From the NCBI GenBank assembly GCA_033557835.1, contig JAWQRO010000055.1, positions 1 to 64,000 on the forward strand: a stretch of 64,000 nucleotides of DNA, read 5' to 3'. Positions 49,962 to 62,297 of the stretch are shown one piece after another (position 1 is the stretch's first letter; each line of letters begins with the position of its first letter). The stretch is from Helochares maculicollis (lineage: Eukaryota > Arthropoda > Insecta > Coleoptera > Hydrophilidae). The translations under genes were made by a program, and so were the position numbers. The notes beneath the pieces are model-generated. The model worked only from the letters and a program-made list of their open reading frames with translations. It was not told where the DNA came from and searched no databases.

Positions 49962-51526
49962 ATGAACTTAATTGATGAGCCAACAGTTGACACTCTAGTG
50001 GTGGATACAACAGCATTTATTAAAAATGCTCCCCTTCACGTAAGTTTATATTCTTTCAAAATTATTGATATCCTCAACTTCAAGCGAACATAACCTCATT
50101 TTTCATAGGTTATTTTGTTACATTTTTAAGTTGATTTTTTTATTTACAGACTGTGGGTAAAAATATCGTGACCATTCTAGAGGTTGTTGATGAAATTAGA
50201 AATAAACGCCAACTAAGGCGTTTAGTTACGTTGCCGTATGATTTACAAGTCAAGTATGTAGAGCAGGAATCAATTCAACTCGTTACGGAATTTTCAAAGA
50301 AAACTGGCGACTACCCAAGTCTCTCTGCCACTGATATTAAAGTGATTGCCCTTACATACCAATTAGAGAAGGAAAAATTAGGGACGGCACATTTGCGAAC
50401 AGAACCGGTTGCACGTCGTTCTGTTAATGTGTACGATAAAGAAAAGCCTTTTGCTAGTGAGAAATTACCAGGTTTTTACATGCCTGGCGCAAAGGATAAT
50501 TGGTCTGCTAAGAAAGCTGCAGCTGAGTTAGCGAAACGAGAAAATACAGATAATATTAAGCCAAATGGAGATGAAAAGCCCACAATGGTTGCTAGACCAG
50601 ATGAGACAGATGATAAGCTTGGGCAGGTAGATGATGCATGCAGAAATATGGTTGAAGAAGAGAAGATAAATGGGTCTGGAAACGAAAATAACCACTGTAC
50701 ACCCTTAGAAGAAGTGAATCCCATAGATACTCTTAATGATAAATTCAAATCTACGGTGTTGGATGAAAGTAATAAAATTAATAAGGACGAAGAAGCACTT
50801 ATGGATGAAATTTTAGCACCAGTAAAAACGACAAGGGAAACAAAAGAGCATATGTTGTCTGATGAAGAAGAAAGTGAAGACGATGATACGGAAGAAGAGT
50901 CTGATGATGACGAAGGCTGGATAACTCCGTCCAATGCCCATCTGGCCATCAAATCTATGGGCTTATCTCACCTTGAAATAAAAAACGTCCAAGTTGCTTG
51001 CATGACTACCGATTTTGCAATGCAGAACGTCCTAAAACAAATGAATCTGAACGTTTCTGCTTTAGATGGGCGAATGATCACGCAACTTCGCACGTTCATT
51101 CTGCGTTGCTACACTTGCTTCAAAACAACGAGCAACATGGAGAAAAAATTTTGCCCTAAATGTGGCAACAATACTTTAAAGAAAGTCGCTGTCTCTTTAG
51201 ACGCAGACGGAAAACAAGTCATTCACATAAATGCTAGAAAACCACTGACGGCAAGAGGTAAAAAATATAGTATACCTACTTTCAAGGGTGGTAAACATGC
51301 AAATAATCCTATTTTATGCCCCGATCAGCCTATGCCTGACAATAGGCCAACACGAATGGCTATTAAGAAAGTAAATATATTAGATGGTGATTACATTGAA
51401 GGATATTCGCCTTTTGCAATGCGGGACACCACATCTAAATCAGCTATGTTGGGTATCAGGCCCAATCAAGAAGTAAAGCATTGGATGCGAAAAAATCCTA
51501 ATGAAGCGAGACGGCGAAAAAAATAA
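49962..51526 (+). CDS. NOB1: NOB1, 20S pre-rRNA site D endonuclease
   Basis: Two exons (49962-50039, 50150-51526) give 484 residues. NOB1 is a PIN-domain nuclease that cuts the 3' end of 18S rRNA during late 40S maturation in the cytoplasm. The PIN domain spans about residues 10-115. Acidic residues are seen in LVVDTTAFIK, ILEVVDEIRN and SLSATDIKVIAL, and VTEFSKKTGDYPSL is strongly conserved. A charged linker follows with an acidic run, then DEGWITPSN. The C-terminal zinc ribbon has RCYTC and FCPKCGNNTL, then TARGKKYSIPTFKGGKH and a basic tail (EARRRKK). The 110-base intron falls right after the first PIN strand and keeps phase 0. It lies tail-to-tail with AMACR. Confidence 0.97.
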
Positions 51527-52285
51527 TCTTGTACCATTTAAATTATAAGCTTTATATTTACTTAGAATATAATTTATGTTTTTTTTTTTAGAAATATATG
51601 TTTTTATTTTTTAAATCGTACTTTTTTCAAATTAGGTTAACTCGTCACAAACCTACTTAAGAAAGTGCGATTTGATTAAAATTTATTTCAATGGCAATCG
51701 CTACCATTTTTACAAGTTCACAAAGATTGCTTTAAAGAAGAGATAACTTCCGAAATCGATGCAAAGCTCCAAGATTTTCAGAAATGGTGGAATAAAGCAA
51801 GCAAAGCAATTGCCTAAGCTCAGCACTAACACTAATGAGCAGAACAAAACCTTACTTGATATTTATTAGTATTTTAAATCTCTAAATTTTAACCTAGACT
51901 GCCCTGTGGGATTTGATTTATTACGTTTGTTTTAAAATTAGGTTATTTCTTTTTTAAATCGCTACTTTCGGATTAAAATGCAAATTGTTGTAAGTTAGGA
52001 CAGAAATTCAACACAAAGAAAGTGTGGCTCTGCCCTTGTGTGGTTCAAAGATTAATAATAAACCTATTCAAAAAGAAGGTAGATCCAAATAATAATGCAC
52101 AATAAGAAAAATAATTTTTCATTTAATAAAATATCTTTATTATTAAAACACCATTAAAATTATCACTAGGAAAAACTAAAATCGTGACAATTTCAAGAAC
52201 AGTCTTGTTGCAATCAACATTTGATTTTACATATCTATATAATTTTGCTGGGGCTACTCAAAGTTTTTACATATAAAATATAGCT
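51527..52285. other. Spacer between convergent NOB1 and AMACR
   Basis: About 760 bases of AT-rich sequence. On the minus strand an AATAAA signal (TTTATT at 52136-52141) lies about 145 bases after the AMACR stop and is a reasonable poly(A) signal. No gene was recognised. Confidence 0.55.
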
Positions 52286-53503
52286 CTATAGTTTACTTCC
52301 CCGGTACACTTCAATAACCCCTTCATTCTCTAAAAGCCCAATGTCCTCCTCGGTGTATTTTATCTCCTTCAGTACCTCTTCAGAGTGCTGTCCTACATGA
52401 GGCAATGGTAAACCAGCCAATGAAGAACCAGGGGTCCTACTCAAGAGGGGAGCAGGCTTGGGCACATATCGATCTCCACTATAATTCATAATAAATGAAC
52501 CTTTATTATGAGGATGTTGTGGAGCGTCATCTATGGACAAAACGGGCATTACGCAGCCATCACGCTCATTAAATATTTGGCACCATTCATCCTGAGTCTT
52601 CTCTAAAAATTTCTTCTTAAGTATCAGCTTCATTTTTTCAAAATCCTCCATTTGAGGCACTTCGTCCAAATCTAACCCTAACCCATCTATCAGTTCTGTA
52701 TAAAATTGATTTTCTAAAGCTCCTACAGACATGTATTTCCCATCTTTTGTTTCATAAACCTCATAAAAGTGCGCCCCTGAGTCGAAGAAGTTCTTTCCTC
52801 GCTCTTTCCCCCATATTGGCAAGTTCTGAGAGCGGTACAGCCAGCTCGCTAAGTAAGCACTTCCTTCCACCATGCTTGCATCAACTACTTGCCCTAAACC
52901 AGAATTGGAACGTTCCAATATGGCCAGTAGAATTCCCATGGCACACATAAGACCTCCACCTCCAAAATCTGCTACTATATTAACGGGAAAAACTGGGTTC
53001 TCTTTAAAACGACCAAATAGAGACAGTACCCCCGACAAGGCAATGTAGTTTATATCATGACCAGCCCTTTTGCTCAGCGGCCCAGTTTGGCCAAATCCTG
53101 TCAGCCGAGAATAGATAAGTTTTTTATTTTCTTTCATCAAGATATCAGGGCCCAACCCTAAAGATTCCATAATACCAGCTCGGAAAGGCTCAATTAAAAC
53201 ATCGGAGTTCTTGCAAATGTCCTTAAAAACCCTGATCCCTTTGGGGTTTTTTAAATTGAGGGCGATGGACTTTTTGCCGCTGCCTAAGCTATCAATCTCT
53301 GTGTTGGCTCCTATCTGTAAAGTTTGCGTATTGTACATATTTTTTCCCACAGTAGATGAAAAGCTTTACGTGATGCATTAGAAATTTTACTTTACCCTGT
53401 CTACTCTTAAAACAGAGGCTCCAAACTCAGCTAGAATCATGCCACAGAAGGGAGCTGGTGCTAATCCAGCCAATTCCACCACTTTGATTTTTCTTAGAGC
53501 CAT
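52286..53503 (-). CDS. AMACR: Alpha-methylacyl-CoA racemase (CoA-transferase family III)
   Basis: Two exons (53396-53503, 52286-53314) separated by an 81-base intron give 378 residues, the usual family length. The enzyme interconverts 2R and 2S methyl-branched acyl-CoAs before peroxisomal or mitochondrial beta-oxidation. The first exon encodes [22 protein letters not shown], the family opening. Exon 2 has [63 protein letters not shown] and [15 protein letters not shown]; the last carries the Asp thought to act in proton transfer. [19 protein letters not shown] and [10 protein letters not shown] are near the end. The C-terminus, YRGSKL, ends in an SKL peroxisomal targeting signal. The exon 2 start was placed at the TTTACAG acceptor, which joins VDR to [11 protein letters not shown]. 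Confidence 0.96.
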
Positions 53504-54938
53504 TTTTAGTGCACGAGTTTTAACAATTTATTTTATAGGAAATGATAGTTATTAAATTTTATTTACAACTATGTTCACAATAATTGGCGATGTGATAAAC
53601 TAGTAATTCCAACCATTTGAATATCTACTACAATATCTACTAATTCTCGAATGGAAGTGATAATTCAACTTTTAGCAGCATCCAGACCAAAGTTCAACTT
53701 TATTACCCTACATCGACATTTCAAAATAATAATGCCAATAACTGCATATATTAGAATTTATCTATGATTTTAATATCAGATTTCTTGTAATAGTATAAGC
53801 ACAAAACAGTATTAACAACAGTTATAAATAAACGATAAATGTGTGGAACAATGTGTTTTAAAATATCATTTATATTAATATATGTGAAGATAGCCAAAGA
53901 TGTCGTAAAGTGATCTAGTGATGTTGCGACCAAACAAACTTTGTTCATAGTTTTATTTTGCAGATAGGCTTTAAAATGGAAATTTACTTCTTTATAAATA
54001 TTGACACAGCAGTTTTTTGTAACTAGAAGAAAATTAATTCCACATCTTCTGACAGAATTATATTGTTTCTATATGATATCGTTATAAAATTTAAATGATA
54101 AACTATTAATCTTGAATATGTGTTTATAATAAAATTCTAAACAGCTTTATGGATTATGTAATAGAACATTGCAGTTATCACTATTAAGTGCTTATATTTC
54201 GATAAAAAACAAATTAAGGCATATTTTAATTGGACCCTCCTTTAAGATTTTCAATTGACCACAGGCAAATCTACTACCCAAGTTTTTTGCTGAGCAAAAG
54301 GAACTTGTATTGGAATGATATTTTAACTGTCTCAATTGACTTGATTAATAAAACCAACAAAATAAGGCAAAATTTAATTATTTTGTCATAGATTACAAAG
54401 TCTTGTAAAGCATTGAAAGTTCAACATTTCTTTTCTTGGGGTTTACTGAAGTTATTAAGTAAACCAAATTATTTTCAAAAGTCACAGCAAAGTGCATGAA
54501 TTATGGATAGCCTATGGAGGGTTGAGGTAAGGAGGGCCGACTCATTTGGGATCGAAACTGAAAAATATGTCCAGGTAATGGGAGCAAATAACAGTTCAAA
54601 AACCGAATAGATGGCGCTTGTGTTGATTTGGGTTCGACATGAGCTAGCTTTGTTAGCGAAGTGAAGTGTGCTGCGTAATCTTTCCCCTATTGGCTGCCCT
54701 TGGCTGTGTATTACTATTGCTGGATAGCCAGCAAGGTGTCTAACATAACAACAAGAAAAGTACCAAACTAAATAAGTCCCTACATCTTGCACCGTCGGCT
54801 TAGACAATTTTAGGTTATGAAGCGTCGTTCAAAGGGAATGCATTGCTAAATATGCTATAAATTAGGCTACTTTTACCATTATTTCCTTTGGTTTTCGTCG
54901 GTTCTTATAGAATCGAAATTAATTTTAAAGCAAACATC
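53504..54938. other. Divergent spacer between AMACR and symplekin starts
   Basis: AMACR (minus) and symplekin (plus) start about 1.4 kb apart. A 110-codon minus-strand frame at 54475-54807 has no recognisable motif and is not called a gene. No other feature was found. Promoters for both genes are expected here. Confidence 0.5.
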
Positions 54939-57900
54939 ATGGAAACATTTTTCAATAAGGAAATTCCCGATCGCGACCTGGTTTGTAATCCCTGCTACAA
55001 CTTTCGTGCCATATTTTCTAATATTCTGATATTTAGGTAACACAATGGCTAAACGATGCCTCTTACGCAAACGACAATTCCGAAAAATTGGAACTTTTCC
55101 ACAAGGTGCAAGAATATTTGCTGAGGAAAAATCCAGGCCTACTCCCGCAATTTTTGCAGAACATTTTGAATTTTACAGTGGACAAAAATGCCGATCTGAA
55201 GAAAGCACTTGTTGGATTCATTGAAGAAGCTATGTAAGAGAAATTTCAATTTACTTTTTGATACAATTTGAAATATATTGAATAGTATATATATATATAG
55301 TTTTTAAATCTAATTGGCTTGTCAAGCTACAATTTGGTTTAAAAGCTCTCAATTTGTAATTGCAAGCTAGATTTCTCTTGTGGGTGACAACTTCATTGAG
55401 GCAATCTTCTTGTAAGAAGGCAACTTTTTCTTTTCAGTTTCAAGGGACATGTTAAGAGCTTATCTAAAACACTTCTTTGCATTAATTACAATCATTACAA
55501 CACGAAGGATAATTATTAATCAGACTATTAGTCATCTTTGAAATATATTCAACAGTGCGCAACTTCCTAACTACGAAAGCAATAGATCTAAGTAGTGTTG
55601 TTTACTTTTTAACTACATGTGTGTAATGATTTAGCAGTTCGAGTACATTTATCTTACAAATTAATCATATTTTGTCAATTAGGAACCTAAGTAAATATTT
55701 TAAGGAATAGAAAACTAGTTTTTATTTGATTTTAAAATAAACAGAAATTGACCCAACCCTAAAAATCATGGAGATCTGTATCAATGACAGAAATAATAAT
55801 TAATGGTCTTTTATTTTGTATTGGCAAATTTATTTTATTGCTGCAACACCTGCATCGTATGAATTTCCCAGTTGATATTTAATTTTAAATTCATTTTTAG
55901 TAAAGCCAATGAATCCTTGTTACCAAAAGTGACGTTATCGTTGCACATGCTGCTCTCTGACAGTTCTATACCAGTTCAGAAGAAAGTGATACAAGCTACT
56001 GTATCGATTTACCGCAAAATGTTGAGCTGGGTGAGCAGAGCTGCAGTCGTAACGGAAGAAATGGAAAAGGCGTGGAATGACCTAAGTGCGATAAAATCAC
56101 TTATCGTTAACATGATTGATAGTGATAATGATGGTATTCGAACAAGTGCTGTAAAATTCTTGGAATCAGTTGTGCTTCTACAATCATATCCGGATCCCAA
56201 TGATACAAAATCTTCGGATTTCTCCTTGGAGGACGTTCCTTTAACATTAAAAATCGCAAGAAGACGAAAATTGGAAGAGGAAGCTAAGTACGTTCAAAAT
56301 ATTTTATTTTACTTCTCTTCGGGCTTGAGTTGAAAGGATATTAGGACCAAAAAGATAATTTTTAAATGCAGTCAATAAATGTCTTTTCATACAAGTTTTG
56401 GATAATGTCATAAACGAACAATTTCTGATTGTGAAATTTTTTAATCTGAACGTTGAATTGCATCCATGAGCACGTTTCACAATTAATATTGTTTTTATTA
56501 TTAACAGGAATGTATTTGCCCTCTTAATAAAATTCCACGGTTCGTCTCACATTAGCAGTGCAAATTTATTTGCTTGTGTTGGTGCCTTGACGTTAATTGG
56601 GAAAAACCGACCAGAGTATATGGCCGAAGTAGTAGAGGCTATAGTGAAGCTGCACGCAAACATGCCACCAACTTTGAGTACCATGCAAGTTAATTCAGTA
56701 CGTAAAAAATTGAAATCAGAGTTGTCGTCCCTCATTAAACATCCAGTAGCTTCGGAATTTGTAGATATTATATCCCCAATGCTGTTGGATTTAGGCTGTT
56801 CCCAACAAGAAATTGCAAAAATGATTCCGAAAGTGGATGAAAGGAGAAGGTATCCCAAGAGGCAGTTGCCAAATGAAAGTTCACAGGCGCCTAAGAAAGC
56901 TCGGATGGATGATGATATTGGCGATAAACAAAAGGCAGCTATTGAAGCCAATGAGCATTTTATTTTGGATAATTTGAATAAACATGTGGCTCTGCAGATG
57001 GTGTTGAAGGGACTTTATAGTGTCCCCGATACAATGCCATCGAGTTTTGTAGTAGATTATTTGAATTCGCAAAAAGTAGGGCCTACGGGTCACATGAAAA
57101 CAATCTCTAAACTGCTAGCACCCCAATTTGTCGAAGCCGGGGTTGGACCTGGTGTTAAATTCATTGGAAAAACTACTCTTCTTAAAGAGGTTATTGTTGG
57201 GGAGACTGAGGCTACTGTTGTAACAGATAAGAAGATGGAAGTTGACGATGATACTGCTGAAAAAGAAAAGGTAAATATACCATTTTTGTCTATCTGGTTT
57301 TGCATAAAAAATTTATTTAGTAATAGCTGGCAAATATTAGAAATATTAAAAAAAAAACAGTTCATTTTGACAACTTCTATTTAAAATAAATTTTATTACA
57401 TAGATGTTAACCAGAAGAGTTAGATACACAAGACAAATTTATCTAACAAGTAATAAAAAATAACATTTTTGCTTTTGTGGCACAAACGTTTGCAAAACTT
57501 TATTGAGCATCACAAACTTTCGAGTTTTCACAAAAATTCCATGATTGAATCTAGAAGACAGTATTAACAGTGCCAGCCAACTTAATATATCTTTCTTCTA
57601 TATGGCACTGTGAAGAACTAACGATATAATTATTTTAATGGTTCTGGTATGCCAGAATCTATCGATGAAATTTAAGATTTTACTATCAAATCAAATTTTG
57701 TCACAGGTAAAAGTAAAAGAACGTCTTAAAACACCTCGTGTAAGGACCCTAAAGCTTAACGAAGTAACTAGACCTTTGGATAAATCGACCAAGCACAATT
57801 TACTCTTAGGAACCATTAAAAGACTGCTATCGGCCGACAAAAAAGGTGCAATTCCACTGCGCCAAAAAATTGTTACCACAGTAGCAGCCTCTTTTAGCGA

Positions 57901-60900
57901 ACAAGTCCGGCAATCAGTTTTGCAACATTTGCTTTATGACCTCAAGGGGAATTTAGACTTAGCTTTATCTTGGCTTTATGAAGAATACAGTATTATGCAG
58001 GTACGTACATTTCAACGCTATTCTACTGTGCTCAAAAAGTAAGGTGAATTTGTTTATAAAATGTAAATTCTTTATTTATTCTTCCAAATCAATTTTATCC
58101 CTTTCATAGTAAATCCCGCCCGATAAAACGCACTTTTGCGAATGCTTTTTCCAGTCCTCGAAACAGTCGGAATAGTCTTTTTCCGATATAGCATTCAAGA
58201 CCTTCTTCGATTTGGTTTTTATTTCCTCAATCATATCAGAACGGTATCCCCGCATTGGCCTTTTGAGTTTGCTGAATAGCCAGAAGTCGCACGGAGCCAA
58301 ATCAGGTGAATACAGTGGTTGCAAAACGATATGAGTCGAGTTGTAGGCAAAAAGTCGCGAAGAACAAATGCAGTATGACATGGTGCATTATCGTGATGAA
58401 GGAACCAAGAGTTGTTCGCCCATAATTCCGTCCATTTCAGACGAATAGCTTCACGCAAACGACGCATAACGCTCCAATAATATTCTTTGTTGACAGTTTG
58501 GTCCGGCGGAAGGAATTCATAGTGCACCACACCACGATAATCAAAGAAAGCTGTCAACATTACTTTGATTTTCAATCGTCTTTGCCTTGGTCTTTTCTGT
58601 CTTGCTTCACCTTTTGCACGATATTCGCTGGATTGTTCGGTGGTTTCAGGGTCGTATGCGTAAATCAGTCTCGTCTCCAATAATGATGCATTTCAAGTGG
58701 TCCCGATAGACAGCAAAGTTTCACACACATCAACGTGATGCTTTTTTTCCAAAAAATTGAGCGATTTTGGCACCAATCGAGACTTGACATATTTGAGACA
58801 CAAATAATCCTTCAAAATAGTTTGGCCTGAGCCAAATAATATTCCAACTCAGCGAGGTCTCTAATTGTCAATCGACGATTTTTAAGCACCAAATCTTTGA
58901 TTTTTTTGGACATGACACTCATCGGTAGACGTTGATGGTCGTCCAGAGGGCGGTTCGTCTTCAACGCGTTCTTAGCCCGCTTTGAGATTGTACTACTTAT
59001 GACCGCTATTTTATGCCATAGTTTGATCACTAAAGGCCTTCAGCAACATTTTCAATGTATCCGCACAAGAATATTTGTTTCGCAAACAAAATTTTATGCA
59101 AGTTCGCTGCTCAACAAAATCACCCATTGTAAATATCGAAAAATTCACTTTGGTTGTTTACAAAAAAACGTGTAACTTGGAGATAATAAAAGCTTTTGAC
59201 AAACAGATGCTTGGCAATTGTTATAGATTGTCCTAGCAACATAGAAAAAAAAATTATCTGCCTTCCTAATACGCGGGAGTTTTAAATGACAATTTCACCT
59301 TACTTTTTGATCACAGTAGTATATAAGATACAAATGTGGAAAGGATCAAAATATAACTACTTTAAATGTAGTTTGTAAAATTAAAATGATAAAAAAATTC
59401 TTTCCAAAATAGGGTTTCCTACGCATTCCGGAATTAAGGAAGGAAGGTAGAATTGACCAAAATTACAACACGCTCCTCAGCTCTTTTGTTACTACAGCAT
59501 CGTCAGATGCCATAATTTTGTCACGCCTCCTCTTAGAAGCACCCATGGTTACGGAAGTCGTTCTAGATCAGCTCTGTATTATTTGCACAGATGAACTGCG
59601 CTGCCATTGGTCCATGGGATTACTACGAGATCTGATCATTCGTCGGCCTACTCGCCAATCGATGTATTTGAATGCTCTCCTGGTCCACACTACTCATGAG
59701 TCACAAGTTGTCCGTGACACAGCTTTAGGGCACATTTTGGACTTGTACGTAAAAATGCCGAATTTCCAAAAAGATGTAGATGAGTTTATAATTAAATACT
59801 TAGATTACCTAAATTTAGCTAATCCACCAAACAATCTGTTTGGGCACTCACAAGGTCGCATGGAAGGCTACGACAATTGGGCTGATGACACAGTAAGGGC
59901 TTGCTTGCAACCTTATATTGCCATCCTAGGTGTTAACGGAAAGCTAATACATGGTCTTACTAAAGTTTATATCCAAACTGGCGCAGATGTTAAACGGATG
60001 ATTTTAAAATTGCTTGATAATCCCATCAAACAAATGGGTATTGACAATGCTGATGTCTTAAAGCTAGTAGAAGATTGCCCTAAAGGAGCTGAAACTTTGG
60101 TGACGAGAGTAATTCAAATATTGACTGATAAAGGCCCCCCAACCGAAGCATTAGTGCAAAGAGTACGAGAATTGTATAATTCGAGGGTATCTGATGTGAG
60201 GTTCTTGATACCAGTCTTGAATGGTCTTAGTAAGAAAGAAGTAATTCAAGCACTCCCAAAATTAATCAAACTCAACCCTGCAGTTGTGAGAGAGGTTTTT
60301 AATAGGTTATTGGGAGCCCATGGAGAAAGCTCCATTACTCCAACAGAACTTTTAGTAGCACTTCACCTAATAGATCTGTCTAAAGCTGACCTAAAAACCA
60401 CCATGAAAGCTACTTCTATGTGCTTACAAGAAAAACAAGCTTACACCCAAGAAGTGCTCGCTGTAGTATTGCAGCAACTAATGGATCACTCTCCGATTCC
60501 TACGTTATTAATGAGAACGGTGATCCAAGCCTTGAGTTCTTATCCTCGGTTATCTGGCTTCGTAATGAACATTCTGCAACGACTGATTCTCAAGCAAGTT
60601 TGGAAACAGAAGGTTGTATGGGAGGGATTCGTTAAATGTTGCCAACGGACGCAACCACAGAGTTTTTCTGTTTTAATGCAATTGCCAGGCCCACAATTAA
60701 AAGAAGCTATGGACATGAGTCCTGATTTGAAAGAGCCACTAAGGGAACATTTGCTTAGTTTGACTGAGAATCAAAGGGCTCATGTGCCTCAGTCTATTCA
60801 AGATATGTTGCTGGGCAACCCGCCTGCTCCTGTTAGGCCAGAACCAGTACCTGTAAGTATTTCTATACTTTTATTCACTTCAACAACAATAATTATTTTA

Positions 60901-61272
60901 AATAGAAAACATTGATGCCAAAAAATGTACATGTTTGCAATCTGCATTGATACAATAAACAAATATTTCAGCAAAAATAACACGTGGGGACTACCCTTTG
61001 ATAGTTACCATTAATTAATAAACAAAACGAATGGAGATTTGCTAAACAATTTATAATCTTCAATTTAATAGTCTTATTGCATTTATGTTGACATTAAAAT
61101 CTGGTAGTTGATCAACAATGCCTAATCCGGCATTTCGAATGTATTGTATTTTAATGTAATTATATGCAAGATAGATATGTTAATGTGCGAATTTTGATTT
61201 CAGCCCCCTGCAGTTGCAGAAACTCCTGCTCCTGGGTTAGTAACTGAACCGCTTCCCCCTGGAATGGATTAG
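54939..61272 (+). CDS. Sym: Symplekin, scaffold of mRNA 3'-end processing
   Basis: Seven coding exons (54939-54980, 55037-55233, 55901-56287, 56508-57270, 57707-58000, 59413-60852, 61204-61272) give 1063 residues with consistent phases. Symplekin is the scaffold joining cleavage/polyadenylation and histone pre-mRNA processing factors in the nucleus. The N-terminal HEAT-type helices include WLNDASYANDNSEKLELF, SLHMLLSDSSIPVQKKVIQA and RTSAVKFLESVVL. The middle has a basic segment after DERRRYPKRQLP and the family phrase TRPLDKSTKHNLLLGTIKRLL. The C-terminal domain has ILSRLLLEAPMVTEVVLDQL, CHWSMGLLRDLIIRRP and NILQRLILKQVWKQKVVWEGFVKCCQRTQPQS. It ends GLVTEPLPPGMD. It is somewhat shorter than known animal symplekins (roughly 1150-1270 residues), mostly at the C-terminus. 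Intron 5 carries a whole mariner copy. Confidence 0.97.
58026..58052 (+). repeat. Mariner terminal inverted repeat (left)
   Basis: It begins CTGTGCTCAAAAAGTAAGG directly after TA at 58024-58025 and pairs with the inverted copy at 59290-59316, with two mismatches in 27 bases. Confidence 0.93.
58076..59128 (-). pseudogene. Mariner DD34D transposase, inactivated
   Basis: The minus-strand reading starts near 59128 with FVEQRTCIKFCLRNKYS. It continues through EDEPPSGRPSTSTDE, decayed helix-turn-helix and linker parts, and IIIGDETRIYAYDPET (first catalytic Asp). RPRQRRLKIKVMLTAFFDY, LWANNSWFLHHDNAPCHTA (second Asp) and YSPDLAPCDFWLFSKLKRP (third Asp) follow. It ends near KIDLEE with the stop at 58076. 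Several stops and frame changes interrupt it. One frame shift lies around 58330-58380, where the frame carrying HHDNAPCH (58231-58680) overlaps the one carrying YSPDLAPCD (58076-58381). The three Asp residues remain, but the usual GDETW reads GDETR. Confidence 0.9.
59290..59316 (-). repeat. Mariner terminal inverted repeat (right)
   Basis: Read on the minus strand it begins CTGTGATCAAAAAGTAAGG and is followed on the plus strand by TA at 59317-59318. It mirrors the left repeat. Confidence 0.93.
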
Positions 61273-61392
61273 ACTGCGAAATATCATGTCTGAGGTTTTA
61301 TAATTGTATATGGTTATTAAAAATTATTTTAAATCTTTGCGATAGATAGTTGTGTCTTGTTATTTTTATTATTTAAAATCATGTTAATTTTA

Positions 61393-61398
61393 AATAAA
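61393..61398 (+). promoter_or_regulatory. Probable symplekin poly(A) signal
   Basis: AATAAA lies 121 bases after the symplekin stop, inside AT-rich 3' sequence, with T-rich sequence shortly downstream. It is the first canonical signal after the stop. Confidence 0.65.
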
Positions 61399-62224
61399 GA
61401 TTCTTTTTCAAATAAGAGGTTTATTTTACTTTAGTAAATTTAATTATCGCAAATTTAAAATCTGTTACAATAGCACGTGGCATAGAACGAAAATCCTTAT
61501 GAGACCGACAATTAATCAGGAGATATTTGCGTGGTTTAAACATAGTATTGCTGAATACCATAATCTTTTAAATGAGAGTACACTGTAATATTTTGTAGAA
61601 ACTGGGAGTAATGTTACAAAAAGTTTAGCAAATACTTGCAAAAAATTAGTCCTCTCTGGAATACCAATGAATAAGCGTAATTAGTTTGCCATGAAAAACA
61701 ATAGAAATATGTTTAAAGTATTCCTAGTACTGGTGACATAATTTGTATGTCTGAGTCAATTGAGTTGCAAATAAATGGGTAATTGATTATTTTGTTTGGA
61801 AAGTTGTGGCATAGTTTTTAAGAAGTCGGACAGAAAGGGAAGAGGAGGAGAAGGCAACCCGTAATTAAATGTAAAATATGTGGTTTTCGCGTGTCCGAAA
61901 ATTAAAATGGAACGGAGAGAATATCGTTCGACCGCACGTAACTCCGTTATCGGATTTATTCATGAGTTTTTGGGGGTCAAATTTTTGTGATATTACGAAT
62001 GTGGTGGAAATATGAATAAATTATATTTGGCGCCACAACTCGGGGCCCTCTTGGTCGATAAGGCAGGTTCCGATCGGCATTCAATATGGTGCAGAAAAGT
62101 AAAAACAGCCTCTGCCATTTTGCGAAGGTGTTTTAAAAAGTTTCGCCGTAAATTGTTTGTGTTTTGTGTTGATTTCGAAAAGCCCGCGGGAATAAACAAA
62201 AGACGGGACTAAACAAATGTTTAA

Positions 62225-62297
62225 ATGGACGCATCGTCCATTATAACCCAAGTGTCACGGGAAGAGGAACAATTGAACGCATATCCACCCGAAAAAG
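62225..62297 (+). CDS. Possible first coding exon of an unidentified gene (partial)
   Basis: An ATG at 62225 opens a 24-codon stretch beginning MDASSIITQVSREEEQ and ending YPPEK. It meets a good donor G|GTAAATAAT at 62297/62298. Upstream sequence is CG-richer and free of competing long frames, like an insect 5' leader. The residue pattern is not low complexity and looks like a real N-terminus, but I do not recognise the protein. No second exon was found before the window end, so the rest would lie beyond 64000. It could be chance. Confidence 0.4.

Larger units (their letters stand above)
58026..59316 (-). mobile_element. Near full-length mariner element in symplekin intron 5
   Basis: The 1291-base element has terminal inverted repeats of 27 bases (58026-58052 and 59290-59316) that match at 25 positions. 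It is flanked on both sides by TA (58024-58025 and 59317-59318), the expected target duplication. It lies 25 bases after the exon 5 donor and antisense to symplekin. Without it the intron would be about 120 bases. The enclosed transposase is broken, so it cannot move by itself. Confidence 0.93.

Noticed and set aside
54475..54807. 110-codon minus-strand frame between AMACR and symplekin
   Set aside because: No recognisable domain, no clear splice or promoter context, and it lies where divergent promoters are expected; likely chance.
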